From positions 62,001 through 126,000 of the forward strand of contig BDSL01000061.1 of assembly GCA_003116995.1 (NCBI GenBank): a DNA stretch of 64,000 nucleotides. The letters are read 5' to 3'. A program made the translations under genes and the position numbers. The DNA is from Yamagishiella unicocca. Lineage: Eukaryota; Chlorophyta; Chlorophyceae; Chlamydomonadales; Volvocaceae. Every line of letters begins with the position of its first letter. Position 1 is the stretch's first letter. The notes below the pieces were generated by a model, which was not told where the DNA came from, ran no database searches, and saw nothing but the letters and a program-made list of their open reading frames with translations. Positions 32,847 to 44,880 of the stretch are shown piece by piece.

Positions 32847-33901
32847 TCACACCAGCTGCACTGCCGCAATGCCGGGGATCTTCTCCCTCAGCTTTTGAGT
32901 CACAGCCACGCGCACAGTCATCACGTTTGCCGCCGGGCCAGTAATCCGGACCTTGACGATGACGCCGTCGATCGCCACAAGGTCCAGACCGCCACCTCCG
33001 GTCCCCACCAGGTAGGGGCGGATCTCGTTCAGGACTGTCTCCACGTTTTCATCGTTCAGCTCGAGGCCGAGGCTCTCCTCAGTCACTTGCTCCACATCCA
33101 GGATTTCCTGAAATGGCCAACACACCATACGATATGTGCACGAGTTCTTCCCCTCGGGGTTTCGGCGCCTGACGTGGGGGTGCCCGGGGTGCCTCCCCGG
33201 TCTGGTGACTATGCTGCGACGCGCTGCCCCTGCCGCACCCCTGGCAGTTTGCTTGAGGGATTTATCATTTATTTTGTATACATATCCTAGTTATGTAATC
33301 ATCGGAAAAACATGTGCCTGAACCGAAGACACTGGTGCATAGTAGGTCCAGTCGCTTTTGCAGGTTTCACGCCCTCCCAACCCCAATTGCAGTCGTTAGT
33401 GTGAATAATTACCGGGATTTTCTCCATCAAGCGGCGCTTAATGCCCATCGTCATCGTCGTCATCGAGCTGGGGCACGAACCGCACGCTCCCTTCAGCTTG
33501 AGCTTGACAACTAGGCCGTCAATCTCAATGAACTCCACGTTACCACCATCTGACATAAGGTAAGGACGAACCTGAAACCGGCAAAATTCGGCACTGAAGC
33601 GCTGCCCGCGTCAATCACTGCGGCTGATGCATGAACGCACCTCGTCGAGGACAGTCTCCACGTTTTCAGGCGTCAGCTCCATCGTCTCTGTCTGCTGCTG
33701 CGCAGCCTGTGCCACGCCTGTCGACCGGCGCAGCGTTGGGCCGCCCAGACGTGGGACCGCCCCGGTCGCACCAGTCGCGGCGGACGCCAGTAGATGGCTT
33801 GAACGCTGTGTGGCCCTAATGTTCACGCTAAGCAAAGTCTGATTCGGACATCTTGGGCTCACACTCGCGCCCGCCTGGCAGCGCAGCATTGCTGAGGCCA
33901 T
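32847..33901 (-). CDS. NFU: NifU-like (NFU) Fe-S scaffold protein, plastid type
   Basis: NFU proteins carry transient Fe-S clusters to client apoproteins; plastid NFU1-3 supply photosystem I and other stromal proteins. Three phase-0 exons: 33901-33641, 33571-33413 and 33107-32847, giving 226 residues. The N-terminal about 65 residues look like an organelle transit peptide ([15 protein letters not shown], Arg/Ser/Ala-rich, no acidic residues). The first NifU domain starts at [17 protein letters not shown] and holds the cluster-binding CGSC in [13 protein letters not shown]. The second domain ([17 protein letters not shown] onward) keeps the fold but has lost the CxxC, reading [10 protein letters not shown] there. 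This two-domain arrangement with a degenerate C-terminal copy is typical of plastid NFU1-3, while mitochondrial NFU4/5 have a different N-terminal domain. An in-frame ATG lies 10 codons upstream (33931). The gene is head-to-head with the At4g37920-like gene. Confidence 0.92.
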
Positions 33902-34378
33902 GGCTTTTGGTGGATGTAAGTCCTTAGGCAAAGATTATATTTGTAATTATATGTGCAAATTGCAGCTATGTGTATGAAAATGGTAGGCATCGGCCCATAC
34001 CGGTACCACATGAGGGCCACCGGAAGCGACCCAAATTCCATCCTGGAACTTACGCAAAATTGATATCTTTACCATACCTTTAAAATACAATCGCAATAAA
34101 TTGCTTATATCGTCGTATCGTTCGTTAATCCGACTTGCTTCTCGCCACTTGCTGATCATCTGAGCTGCCATACATTTTTAGCTGCCACATATACTGTATA
34201 CACCCTTGTTAAGTGACACCCGAGATGAGGGGTCTGTTGCGAGTCGAAAATACGCGTGCCTGCGTAGCGCGGAAAGGCTTATCAGCCGCCGGAGCTCGGA
34301 ACTGCCTGCCTATCCTCCCAGCTGCTCGGCACGTACCGGTTGTCTGCTGCAGCAGGCAATGGACTTCTGGCTCCGCTG
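33902..34378. promoter_or_regulatory. Putative bidirectional promoter, NFU / At4g37920-like
   Basis: Only 477 bp separate the predicted start codons of two divergent genes, both predicted to be plastid-targeted. The NFU-proximal half is AT-rich and should contain both core promoters and 5' UTRs. I cannot assign a TATA box with confidence. The shared-promoter idea is inference from spacing. Confidence 0.45.
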
Positions 34379-37300
34379 ATGACTCTGTCGGGGCTGCGAC
34401 GTCAACGTCTGGTGGGTGTTGTACCACCCTCTGCAGTGGTCAGCGGACGAGGACAGCCACTGGTTGGCGCCGCTCAGGTGCGTGGCTCGCAGTGCACTTG
34501 CAGTGCCGGGCAGGGGCTGCCGCTATGCCCCTTGATGGCTCCTGCGCATGCCCAATCGTTGTCTGCCAACCTGCTACCGGTAGTGGGATGCTGTATTATT
34601 ATTCAATCCACGCCGTGCTGCTGTGCCGTCGCCAGATCTTGGGCGGCAGCGGACGCAGCTGCTAGGGCACGCAGTTGCCGGAGCTGTGGGTAGGCCAGGT
34701 ATCGTTGCTGCCGCCTCGCCGTCGTCAGCTTCTTCGGCGCCGTCAGCGCCATCGGCGTCGCCTCCGTCGGCCCCCGGGAGCAGCGGAGGAATCTCGTCCG
34801 ATGACGTGAGCATGACGTGGCGGTTGGCTCCGAAACCGACCTGCTCGTGCTGGGGGGCTAGGGCTGATCATGCGGGTCGCATTACGTCGCATTACGTCGC
34901 ATTACGTCGCATTACGTCGCATTACGTCGCATTACGTCGCATTACGTCGCAGCCACCCTGGCGCCTCGCAGCTGGAAAACCGCTGCGCCCCGCGGGTGGC
35001 CGTTGCGATTTGCGGTTGGTGGTGGGAGCGCCAGCAACTGCACGCGAGCTGGGGCGAGGCTTCGAACGCGCGTCCTGCCCCGCACTTCGCGCGAGCTGGG
35101 CCGAGATTTCACCTTGAGCCTAACCCCGGTACGGCCTTCCTCCGCTCCGCTCGTCCCGATGCGCCAGATCGTCAGCCCGAAGGCTGAGGCCAGGCTGACC
35201 CTGGAGCAGTACAAGGAGATCTACGACCGGCTCATAGGCATCTTCCAGACGCGGCCTCGCGATGACTGGAAGAAGCTGATTGTGTTCAGCCGGCAGTGGG
35301 ACCAGCACTCTCAGGGCGTGTTCGACAGGTGAGCGCCGAGCAGCTCACGCAGCAGGGAGCAGGGTCTGGGTCCCGCTGCGAGGTGAGGAGAGAGGAGCCC
35401 AGCAGCGGCTCCTTAAATGCGTGTAAAATCGCCGCTGATGCCTCGGCACCGGGGCTGTGGCCCCTTCCTGCATCCACTCATGCACCCCGGCACATGACTG
35501 TCTCACGTGCTGCTTGCCCTGCCACGCGCGTCGTGAAGATGTCCAACCCCGATTGGTTGGCTCCTGCCGCTGCCCGCCTCGCACGTTGTCCGCTGTTCAG
35601 GGTCAAGGAGCTGGCGGACAAGGAAGCGGACGTGGACAAGAAGATGGCGATGCGGAAGCTTTTCCGGGCGCTGCAGAACGTGAGTCACTGGCTGATGCGG
35701 CTCCGTGGCGCCGGAGAGCAATCATGTTTTAGTATCGGCCGGGGCGGTGGTCAGCTGACGTAGGAGCTAGGGTGGGTTCCGTGCGGGAGTCGATTCAAGA
35801 TGCACACAACGGGAAACATACAGCACTCCGGCGCGTGCTCCCTCGCGTCACGTGCTCGATGAGGCTGGAGGCTGCAGGAAACCGTACCGGCATCGGCACC
35901 TGCATGTTTGACCCCCTTCTGCTCCTACGCCGTGTCGTGTCCACGGGTTTCCGCGCTACCTCCCCCTCCAGGTCAACGACGAGGTGGCTCGCTACAACCG
36001 GGTACTGCTGAAGCTGGCCGAGGCAGCTGACGACGAGTGGGACGCCATCGTGGCTACTTACCGCGGCGACCTGCAGAAGCCCTTCTTCGAGCACATGCAG
36101 TGCCTCATGGCGGCGGCGAAGGTGCGGTGGGGGCAGGTCTGGGCGCGCCAGGACAGCTGGCGCCGTACGGCGGCAGCGGGTACCTGTATCAGGGCACTCA
36201 GGGCGTGCGTGCTGGGGCACATATGAACGCTGGCACGGAAGACAAGGGCCGTCTTGCGTTTGCACGCTTGGCTGACGTCCGACAAGAGGGACGTGTCGCG
36301 CCACTGCGGCCCACCACTCGGGCGCCACCTCATAATAGGTTTACGATGACCCCCGCAGGACGACGCCACGCGGCTGGACCAGCTGGTCCTCATCAACACG
36401 CGCCTCGTGGCGCTCATCGCCAATTACGACTCGGTGGCGGCGGATCAGGACAAGCTGGATGCCGCGGCGGAGGTGTACCGGGACTTGCTGACCACGGTGA
36501 GGAGAGGCAGAGGCTAGGCGGCGGGGGGCATGGGCAAGCGGGCGGGAGGAAGCTGGGTAGCCAGGCCCCAGGGGGGTGCACAGGCGGTCTGGACGTCCTC
36601 GCTTAGACCTCGTGGCGCCTTCTACGCAGCCGTGGCCGTATGTTTCTGGGCTTACTCCTGGCCCTCGCCGCTCCGAAATCCACATGCAGATCGGCAGCGT
36701 TGAGGACCTGGACAAGCGCATGTCGGAGCTGGCGTCTTCGGGCAAGATCGACCCGGCGTTCCTGCAGATCTCGGCCAAGGCGTACGGCGCGGCCCGCGAC
36801 ACCAACATGACCAAGGACGAGGCCAAGTGGGTGTCGTACAAGCTGTACCGCACGGTGAGGAGGTCGTACGCCCTCGCGGCGGGAGGGGGCTTGGCGCGGA
36901 GGATGCCGCAGCGGAACCCGCCGCCGACTGTGCTCGCCAGGCCGGCGTCCGTGGCATCAATTGCAGCACGGAGTGCTGTAGCCGGGGGTCCATTTTGCAC
37001 ACAGCTACATCTTGAACCTTCGATGATTGGCGTGTGGTGAGCATACATCGGGGGAGCATACATCGGTCCGGTAACTTGGGGCTTGGGGAGTTGGGTCTGA
37101 GCAATACTCTCTAGGCTACTGAACTACGGCTGGGCCGCACACCCCCTGTCCTGCCCTTTCCATTTATCACTTAGTCGCTTTTTTAGCGCCATACTTGGCT
37201 ACAGTCAACGTTGCCTATTCCTACACCTCAGCCGCACCTCCGCTCCCACTCTTCGGCGCGCCCCTGGACCATCACCTTCACCGCCCTCGGTTTGTCGGCC

Positions 37301-38246
37301 GTGGATTCGCGGATTTTTCTTCTCAAACCCCCTATCCTGCGGTCGAGCTCCCTCCCTCCCACTCCCCCTATGCTCCCTGCCCAGGCCCGCGACCACTTCG
37401 ACCGGCAGCAGCCCGCCGAGAAGCGCATCATCGAGTACCTGCTCACCATGACCGACTCCACCGAGCGCCGGAACATGCTGGACACCGCCGTCACTCCTGG
37501 ACCCATCCGCGCCACGGAGACGCACGACTACCTCTACTCCACACCGGAGGTGCGCTGCCCAACCGAGCACTCATCCCACCCCCGCTACCCACCCGAGCAC
37601 TCATCCCACCCCCGCTGCCATACACATCGCAACATCTTCCGTGACGCGCGGGCCTCGATGCAGCACCGGAGACCCAGAGTCCTTAGGGGCCTCCTGCAGG
37701 TCCGTTTCCGGCTCGGCGCTCTAAATCAAGCCCGTTACCTGGCTGCCCCCTCCTCCCCTGCCGTCCCCTCTCGCAGCGACTGTTCCTGGTACTGGACAAC
37801 ACGCTGCGCGCCTACAGCCTGATGCGAGACGGCGCAGCCAAGAACCTCAACACGCCGGAGGCGGCAGTGTTGCCGCGCAAGGTGCGATGCCGTGCGGGAC
37901 CGGGGAGGGGCGCGGAACGTGGGTTGCCGCACGCAGGGACGCGCCGGACCGCGGCGCGCCCCACGAAAACCGTGTTACGCAGCAGTGCCGTACTCGCCAT
38001 GTCTCCTGTGCGCCCTGGGGCACATGCATTGATGTTCCGGTGCAGCACCACAGAACCGCCCCGTGTGCGCGTGCATCTGAAACATGTAGGTGCCACACCA
38101 TCGTGCCGGTCGTGGTCTCGGGTTATGTGGGTTTTACTTGTGCCTTGGTCGAACCGCTTGCTGTTGCCCGAACACATTTGCCCTGTGACACACAGATCCG
38201 TGTGATGATGGAGCTTCGTGACGAAATCATTCGGCGGTACCTGTAA
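34379..38246 (+). CDS. At4g37920-like chloroplast protein
   Basis: Homologue, by my recognition, of the conserved plant chloroplast protein At4g37920 (sometimes labelled endoribonuclease E-like); its molecular function is not established. Ten exons: 34379-34477, about 34659-34805, 35168-35328, 35601-35679, 35972-36121, 36359-36496, 36690-36854, 37385-37549, 37777-37881 and 38196-38246, about 419 residues. The first 33 residues (MTLSGLRRQRLVGVVP) suit a transit peptide. Exon 2 is Ser/Ala/Pro-rich, with an alternative in-phase acceptor at 34650. The conserved body begins LTLEQYKEIYDRLIGIF, with DDWKKLIVFSRQWDQHS, then a mostly helical region including EKRIIEYLLTMTDSTERRN, HDYLYSTPERLFLVLDNTL and the terminal VMMELRDEIIRRYL. 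No catalytic motif is recognisable. The first two exons are least certain; from 35168 all phases and splice sites agree. The 34806-35167 intron holds a 10-bp minisatellite and the 36855-37384 intron a dispersed repeat. Confidence 0.85.
34878..34951. repeat. (GTCGCATTAC)n minisatellite
   Basis: Seven perfect 10-bp units in the intron 34806-35167 of the At4g37920-like gene. Confidence 0.95.
37287..37332 (+). repeat. R2 copy in At4g37920-like intron
   Basis: CTCGGTTTGTCGGCCGTGG then ATTCGCGGATTTTTCTTCTC and a run of C, sense to the gene, 50 nt upstream of an acceptor. Confidence 0.9.
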
Positions 38247-38671
38247 GCGCTGCACCTGCCCGGGCCCCCCGCTGGGCGTGGCTCCGGATGATTACGCTGG
38301 ACGGTCGGTTGCGAGGCCCTGAAGCTGAATCCCATGAATGGGAGCGCTGTACAGGAGGTTAGAGTGCACATTCGGCTGCTTCTGGGGCGTTGACGGTTGA
38401 GCTTCGAGCGTCAAGTGTGCGTCCGGGGTCTCTGCCGCCCCGCAGGGTTGGCTTGGCCTCTTTATGTTGACCAGAAATCATGTTGACGAACTTAAAGACC
38501 TGAGGGAATTGTCACTGGACGTGCTTTGTCAAGATTTTCGACTCGTTTTGGACCATTACAGAAAGGGCTTTAATACGCGCAAGAGTGGAGTGGTTGCCGA
38601 TCTTGGTTCGGTAGTTTTTAGGCGAGGGCGCAGGGCGCAGGGCGGGGCTGCCATGGCTTTCAGGGGTGGAC

Positions 38672-38676
38672 TGTAA
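38672..38676 (+). terminator. Candidate poly(A) signal TGTAA, At4g37920-like gene
   Basis: TGTAA 426 nt past the stop codon, which would give a 3' UTR of roughly 440 nt. Another TGTAA overlaps the stop codon itself and is too close to serve. Weak evidence on its own. Confidence 0.3.
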
Positions 38677-39478
38677 CGCAAACCGAGTAGCGTTTTGTCC
38701 CGTGTACCTCTGGAGTCACTTTGAAACGGGAAGGCGGAGCTGCGGTCCTAACCCTGGCGCGTTTTTGAGCGCACATACGGCAGTGAGGGCTTCGTGAGGC
38801 ACGGCCGGGTGTTTAGTAGCCGCTCCCCCACCGTCCATGAACCATCCCCACTTTCCAACAACGAGCATGAGCCAGCAATCCATCGTGTCCCCTGATATGC
38901 ACATGCGGCATATCCACCCTCCACCCTCCGACCCCCTCCCATGTTGCGATAGCAGCAACAATGGCGTCCGACATGGTGCAACCAGGTGCCGTGGTACGTG
39001 CCGGAACAAAACCCCGCGTCCAGCGCTGCCAGTGGCTGATGCGTGCACCCCAGCTGTAGTGACTAGGGGGCGTGGGCTGTCTCAGGGGGCGTGGGCTGTC
39101 TCAGCAGTCAGCGTACTGCATGCGCCCCCATTGTTCCTGTGTGGACTGTCGTGCTCCGCCCCCCAAACCCTCTAGAAGCATGGGGTAAAAACTGGCTGGG
39201 AATTCACCACGCCCCGAGCTGCTATGCTGTAGCTGCTGAAAATTTGCGTTGTCGCCAAAGCTTGGCTGGGTTCACTTGCCAGTCATGACGCACTGCACCG
39301 AGCTGCCAATATAAAAGGCGTAATAACACCAGCTGGATGTCTGCTATGGTCACCGCGCAGAGCTCTGAGCCGCCGCAGCCGTCAATGGATGGCCCAAATT
39401 CTTAGCTCTCCAGCTTTCATTGTGCCGTGCAGTTGATCAAGAGAAGGAAAAAGAGCCGAATAATGTATCATCTTGGAC

Positions 39479-39483
39479 TTACA
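39479..39483 (-). terminator. Candidate poly(A) signal TGTAA, eL39
   Basis: TGTAA on the minus strand 62 nt beyond the eL39 stop codon, a fitting distance for a small ribosomal protein mRNA. Confidence 0.5.
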
Positions 39484-39544
39484 AAGCCTGGCCTGACAAG
39501 AAGGCCGCCCTCATCATCGCGAGCTGGGTCAGCAAGCCATAAGT

Positions 39545-39700
39545 CTACAGGCCCAGCTTAGTACGGCGCCAGTGCCGCCTCTTGGCGTTGTAACGGATGG
39601 TGTTATCCGTGCGGAAGCGAATCCAGTGCGGAATAGGCCGGTTCTGCTTGGCCTTCTTCGCCAGCTTCTGCTTAATCTTGAAAGACTTGTTGGACGGCAT
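39545..39700 (-). CDS. RPL39: Ribosomal protein eL39 (RPL39)
   Basis: eL39 is a tiny basic protein of the large cytosolic ribosomal subunit that lines the lower part of the nascent-chain exit tunnel. The minus strand from the ATG at 39700 to the TAG at 39545 encodes 51 residues, the exact family length: [19 protein letters not shown], then [19 protein letters not shown], ending [13 protein letters not shown]. Nearly every family-invariant position is present. The frame is uninterrupted; many other eukaryotes place an intron very near the start of this gene, and an intron in the 5' UTR cannot be excluded. A TGTAA signal follows at 62 nt. The gene is small enough to be missed by length-filtered gene calling. 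It stands alone between unrelated genes. Confidence 0.97.
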   Translation of the reverse strand: MPSNKSFKIKQKLAKKAKQNRPIPHWIRFRTDNTIRYNAKRRHWRRTKLGL

Positions 39701-41126
39701 CTTTGCAGTCTTCGGACAACGACAGACGCGCCCAAGAGAGGGCTTGGTTGGGTTCCGAGGGGAGCCTAGTTTCCCTTGTCGGCGCGATGGGCCCTGTGGT
39801 CGTACTCGGCAAACTCCTTGAGACTTCCCCCTTAATAATAACGGGCTGCTGCTGGGGTACAGGCCTTAAAACTGCAAGGCAATGATGGCAGATAACTACA
39901 GAGCGAGTTCATAGCCAATTACCTACATACCAATGACCGGTACAATCATTTCACCCTTTTGTGCGCCTCCTTTCTTCTAGCTTACATGTCATGACTGCTA
40001 TACAACTTAGACAGCGGTTCTTTACTGTGAAACAGTACAGCCTTTCTCGTCTACTTTCCCCTTCATACCAGTTCAGAACAGTATTACTCGTAGCTGGAAA
40101 TTTAGCATAGGTGCGAGGTATGGACACAGCTGGGAGGGCCCCACCTTCAATCATACGAGCGGCGGGGGCAACGCCGCAGGGCAGTCTGATTTACAAGCAC
40201 CGACTACCGCCTGGGGGCGCCAGCGGGACGCAACACTGGCCCTCACTGGCACAGCCGGTTTATCCAAGCACCTCACCGTGTTGAATGATGATGAAAGAAA
40301 CTTGGCTCCAGGGAGCTGAAAAAGAATGGGAGCGAGATAGCATGTGCAAGCTGGTCATTGTTTATGCTGGGACCTTCCAATGTTGCCCCTTCGTGCCCTA
40401 CAAATCACAACGCAAAGACGTCGACGCGTCCACCGGCTTCGTACGAACCCATGACACAACCTGTGTCCCAAATGGCATCCCAACTGTGCTTGCCAGGTTG
40501 GTCCGTGCCCCACGTATGCATGATGCGCTGCACTTTACGGGGGGACGACGACACGCCTGCATGTCATGCCTAGCGTGGCAAACCCTAAGACCCTATGTTT
40601 TTTGTCTGCGACAGCCGAAGACTGCTGTGGGGCGTGACATGTATGTTACACATGCCTGCTGCGGCCGCTGGTCGCCCCAGGCCACAATTCATGGTGACAG
40701 CACTTGGAGACTTGCTTTGCAGGCGACAAATGACGGATGCCATGCGAATAAGCACGTGCGAGCAACTACGCCTCGTACCGTAAATACCGGACGCCAACGC
40801 CTCCTGGCTGCCCCACAAGCCCATGGTCGGCCCCCTCCTCCGCCCTGCCTCATCCACCCTAAACACCTGGACAATGCACGTGGGCTCCACCCCATAGCTT
40901 GGGTGGGCGGCAGCCCCAATTCCTAATAGCATCGCCTTATATAATTATGAGCTGTCGCAATCTGTCACGGCCGTGTCATTGCGGGGCCCCTTGCAGTGCA
41001 GAGTGCACCTTCCAGCGCACAAACGCATGTTTACAACTCTCATTAGTTACTATGTGTCTGCTCTACCGATCAGAGTGGTCACCGAGCGCTTCGACACCCA
41101 CCAACCAATCCTTCCAACGTACCAAA
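39701..41126. other. Intergenic region, eL39 promoter and EFHB 3' flank
   Basis: The eL39 promoter should lie just above 39700, and the EFHB-like 3' UTR just below 41127. A 213-codon open frame on the plus strand (40285-40926) shows no domain, no splice context and mixed low-complexity composition, so I do not call it a gene. Confidence 0.55.
41031..41035 (-). terminator. Candidate poly(A) signal TGTAA, EFHB-like gene
   Basis: Minus-strand TGTAA 92 nt past the EFHB-like stop codon. Confidence 0.4.
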
Positions 41127-44100
41127 TCAGAAAGGCGGCGGAATGCGCAGCGTCTGCGCGAGCAGGTGATGCCGCGCGCGGAAAAACGTGTCAATGCAAG
41201 CACGCGGCTTTCCGGAGTCGCCGTACCCAGCTGCCGCCGCGGCGCCGGCCCCGTCGGCTTCTGCCGCCAGCGCCCACGCCGCGTCGAACTCATCGTCCGA
41301 AAGGCTTAGCCCGGCCTCCTTGACCAGCTGCCGGATCTCGTCTTTAGGCCTGCAGAAAAGAAAGTTTGATATTCAGCAATTAAACTGGCGAACCCAAGAC
41401 GTTGGAATGTTGGCAATCTAGGGACATGAGGGCTTGCCCGGCCCCAGGTCTGAGCAGCGGATCCCCAGGCGGTGTGCACCCGCCGGGATAGGTTTCCCGC
41501 GTTGGCCAGCTTCCTAGGTCGTCACATCGCGTGCTTCCCCCGATGAACCACGTCCTCCAGGACGACTTCCCGCGGCTGTCACTTCCCGTCCCCAGCTGCC
41601 ATCACTTCTGCACCCACCTCAAGGCAACGAACTGCTCGTCGGAAACACCCAGGTCTGCTGCCAGAGGCGGCCGGAGCACCTGCCCGGCGTCCGACTCATT
41701 GCCGTAGTTTTGCGGGTCGGCAACGGACCGCAGCTTCGGCAGGCGAAGGTCGGTGCGGATGGTCGATACACCGAAGGCGCGGCCCTCGTCACCGGCCTTG
41801 GTTTGGTTCCTGCGGGGATCGCAAGGACACCGGGACACGACCAAACCTTAAGCAGCAGCCCTGGTAGGGACTACGGAGCAATTCAGCAACAGGTATGCCC
41901 CTTCACTTGTCCAACAACCAGCAAACCCTCCTGCCCCTCCCCACCCCTCCGACAACATGACCAGTCCCGCTCCCGCCCGCCAGCTGGCGTTACATGCTGG
42001 ACGCCCGGCTGCCCGCAGTAGGCCACCCAGCCACCGACCCACCTGTACCCCTCCCGCAGGCTCTTGCCCAGGTCCGCGTCCGGGACCAGCTCGCTTTGGC
42101 CGTAGTTGCCCGTCAGCAGCTCACCCACGCCTGCGGACGCGGGGGACAGGAACGACGTGCTCAGCGTCTCTGGAACGAAGGTGCTCGGGTGGTGGCGCCG
42201 CAAGCCGTACGCTCCTCGCCAGTGCGTTCCTCGCCCATACGTTCCTCGCTCATTCATTCGCTCCTCGCTTCTGGTAGCATGATAAAACACCCGCGACCCA
42301 TCTCAATCGCGCCCCGTCTCATTTGAAGTTTCCTGCACTGCGGCCGTCCTGATCTAGACGCCAGCCCGCGGCCCCTCTTCGCACCTGGTTCCCGCCCCTT
42401 GCGCATGGACGGCACCCCGAACGTGTGGGCGGGCGGCAGCTGCGTCCGGTCGCCTGTCCCCAGCTGGCGTGACCGGCCCAGGAAGTCGGTGGCCGTGGCC
42501 TTGTAGTCCTCGTGCAGCTTGGGCAGCACCTTGGGGGGCTGAGAGGCGGGCAGGACGCGGGAGGGGAGGGGAGCATACACCAGGTTTTCTGTCAGACGGC
42601 TGCCGGGAAGTGAAGAACATTGCCAAATGCGACTTCCGGGGCCGCAGCACAGCACGGCCCCCCTACGGCACACGCAGTGTGATCGGTACGTAACCCAGAG
42701 GTGTCGCCCTAGCCCCGTGCATTGGTGCAGCAGGCCCCAGATTGACTGCACCGCTCCGGCTAGCCTGCTGCTGACCTGCTCTGAGGAGGGGTACCATGCC
42801 CCTTCATCCCACTCCACGCGGCGAACACCGGCCCCCGCCCCACTCACCTGGAGCGACGGGTCCAACGTCGGCTGCATCGCCTTCTTGACGCCGTCCCGCT
42901 CCGGGTTCATATCCACAGCACCGAAGCGGTGTCCCGAGGGGTCAATACCCGCCTTGCCCCAGTCGTAGTTGCGGCGCCGCTGCTCGCCTGCGGCAGCATC
43001 CGTATCACCCCGTGGGTCATAGGGCACCAAGACGACGTCACCCACATTTTAAACCCATGTGGGCCGTCCAAAACGCTTCGCTTGCCCGTCAGCAGCGCCC
43101 CAAGATCGGTGCGCTGCATGGATAACGCGTCTTCCCCGCACCCGTTCCGCGTGGTTCCCGTCCAGGCTCCAACCGCTTAGGACGCCGTTGGTGCATGCCC
43201 ATACCGCTCCGCAGCCCACAACCTAATACCGTGGCAATAGTGAAATCCAAACGGCGGGCGACGCTGTTCACCTACCCGGCATAAAGTCCGCGTGGCTGCG
43301 AAGGTACTGCGTGTGCGTCGCGGGCTCCTCCTGTGCGGGCTGGTCGGTCGGGAAGATGACGGTGGCGGCCTGGCGTGCCAGCTCCTTGCCCTGAGGACCG
43401 CACGCGGGAACCAGGAGGACGGGGTCGGCCGCAGGTGTAGGCCCCATCGCAGGCCCCCGCGATTACTACATCCCAAACCGACGAGCATCCTGCGCCATCG
43501 TAACAACCTTCGACCCCCCTGCCCCCTGTAGCCGCTGTAACGCTTACCCTCGCGTCATAGGTGACGCCGAATGGTCGCTCCGTGCCCAGACCCCCAGGGA
43601 TCTTGTGGCCGCGGACATAGCCCTGACCCAGGGGTTCACGTTGTGCACTGCGAGGGGGGGAATTGGCAGTGTCGGGTGAGGTGGGTTCACACGGAAGCTG
43701 TGGAACTGGGAGGACGTTAACCTGAGTGACTGTGAAAGCTTGATTTGTCATCCCTACGAGATGTTACGCTATGGCGCGCCAAGGACCTTGTACAGTCGTA
43801 GCGCTACAAACGGTATGCATACCTAGCGTATATGCCTTCTGCCTGCTCCAACTTCCAGCGAGCTAGCTCAGAGTCAGGATATACGTTCAAGGTCTCTGAA
43901 ATATTTTGCCCTCCTGCAGCAGCTGTCTTGACGCCGAAAGTCCCTGAAGGCACTGGGTCTTCCGCCATTCCAGGGTGACGAATAATCTTGCCAGGTTCGT
44001 GGACTGTGCTTTGTCTGTATTTCTTAATCCCTTCAGGCGTCGGTGGCCGCTTTCCGCCGCTCCAGGTTAGCGCGTCACGCGCGCTCTCATCGAACTTTGA

Positions 44101-44181
44101 AGCAATACCAGCAGGCGGGATTTGTGGCTGTGTCATCTCTGCTTCATAATTTGTCCGCCTTAGGGACTGAGTTGTCATCAT
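41127..44181 (-). CDS. EFHB: EFHB/CFAP21-like ciliary microtubule inner protein
   Basis: EFHB (CFAP21) is a microtubule inner protein of doublet microtubules in motile cilia. Eight exons in coding order: 44181-43823, 43647-43548, 43390-43276, 42987-42848, 42538-42385, 42130-42043, 41809-41618 and 41349-41127, all in phase, 456 residues. Family features seen: PPTPEGIKKYRQSTVHEPGK near the N-terminus; repeated FG-type motifs (TFGVKT, RPFGVTYD, RFGAVDM, HTFGVPS, RAFGVSTIR); the RRNYDW motif of exon 4; and a C-terminal degenerate EF-hand pair region (EIRQLVKEAGLSLSDDEFDA) lacking a full set of Asp/Glu calcium ligands. It is shorter than vertebrate EFHB, which has a long N-terminal extension. Exon 6 could start earlier (at an AG near 42164), which would add a few residues. 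Two adjacent ATGs open the frame. Presence of this gene indicates a flagellated organism. Confidence 0.85.
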
Positions 44182-44461
44182 CTTTGCGGCAAGCTTTAAA
44201 AACTGACGGTGGTCTGTCTCCTCGCGAGTGATATAGTTGCGTAGTTGGTAACTGCGATGTGAAGGTTGGGACTTCTATGCTATGAATGTATCTAGTGGTG
44301 ACTTCGATTGGTTTGAGTGCTGGCAGTAGAAAGGCTTATAATGATTACAAGGAGCATCGTACAACACTCAGCGACTAATACTGCTGCCATGAAACCCAGA
44401 AACCCCCAATTGCGATCCATGGTCTACCATTTATATATATCATACTTGTGTGCATTTCATT

Positions 44462-44587
44462 GCTACCTCGCTCTAATGTGTCCATCTGGCACGTGTCGTG
44501 CTGGTGTATGCTTGTATGCAGAACAGGAATAGCTACCTCGCTTGAGGTGTTTATTTGGCACGCATCATGCTGGGTATGCAGAACAGG
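44462..44587 (+). repeat. Imperfect direct duplication
   Basis: Two copies (44462-44527, 44531-44587) share GCTACCTCGCT, a GGCACG core and TATGCAGAACAGG. Intergenic. Confidence 0.8.
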
Positions 44588-44830
44588 GGAACACCCCAGA
44601 GTGAGTTAGCAATGAAATGGATACAATTATAAAGGGCTATGGTTATGCGCTGGTTATTCGTGCTTTCGGGAACAGCAACTTGACCACGCCGTAATTACAG
44701 ACGTAGTAAAATAGCCAGCGCGACACCCGCTGCATGACAGTGCGTGGACCCCAGTTTTTATCGTAAACTTCCTGCCATAATCCTGAGCCGCCTCCCTAGC
44801 CACCGTATCGATGTGTCCCCCCCTCTCCGC

Positions 44831-44880
44831 GCTACACTTCCCATGTCGAGTAGCCGGTTCTTTCCTGTACCCCCCCCCCG
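44831..44880 (+). repeat. R3 copy outside any gene model
   Basis: CTACACTTCCCATGTCGAG then TAGCCGGTTCTTTCCTGTAC and a run of C. It is the only clear copy not inside a predicted intron. Confidence 0.8.

Larger units (their letters stand above)
38247..39544. other. Convergent intergenic region
   Basis: 3' flanks of the At4g37920-like gene (plus) and eL39 (minus). No further gene, RNA gene or strong repeat is seen. Confidence 0.6.

Noticed and set aside
40285..40926. 213-codon plus-strand frame
   Set aside because: No recognisable motif, no splice context, and it lies in intergenic DNA; could be chance in GC-rich sequence.
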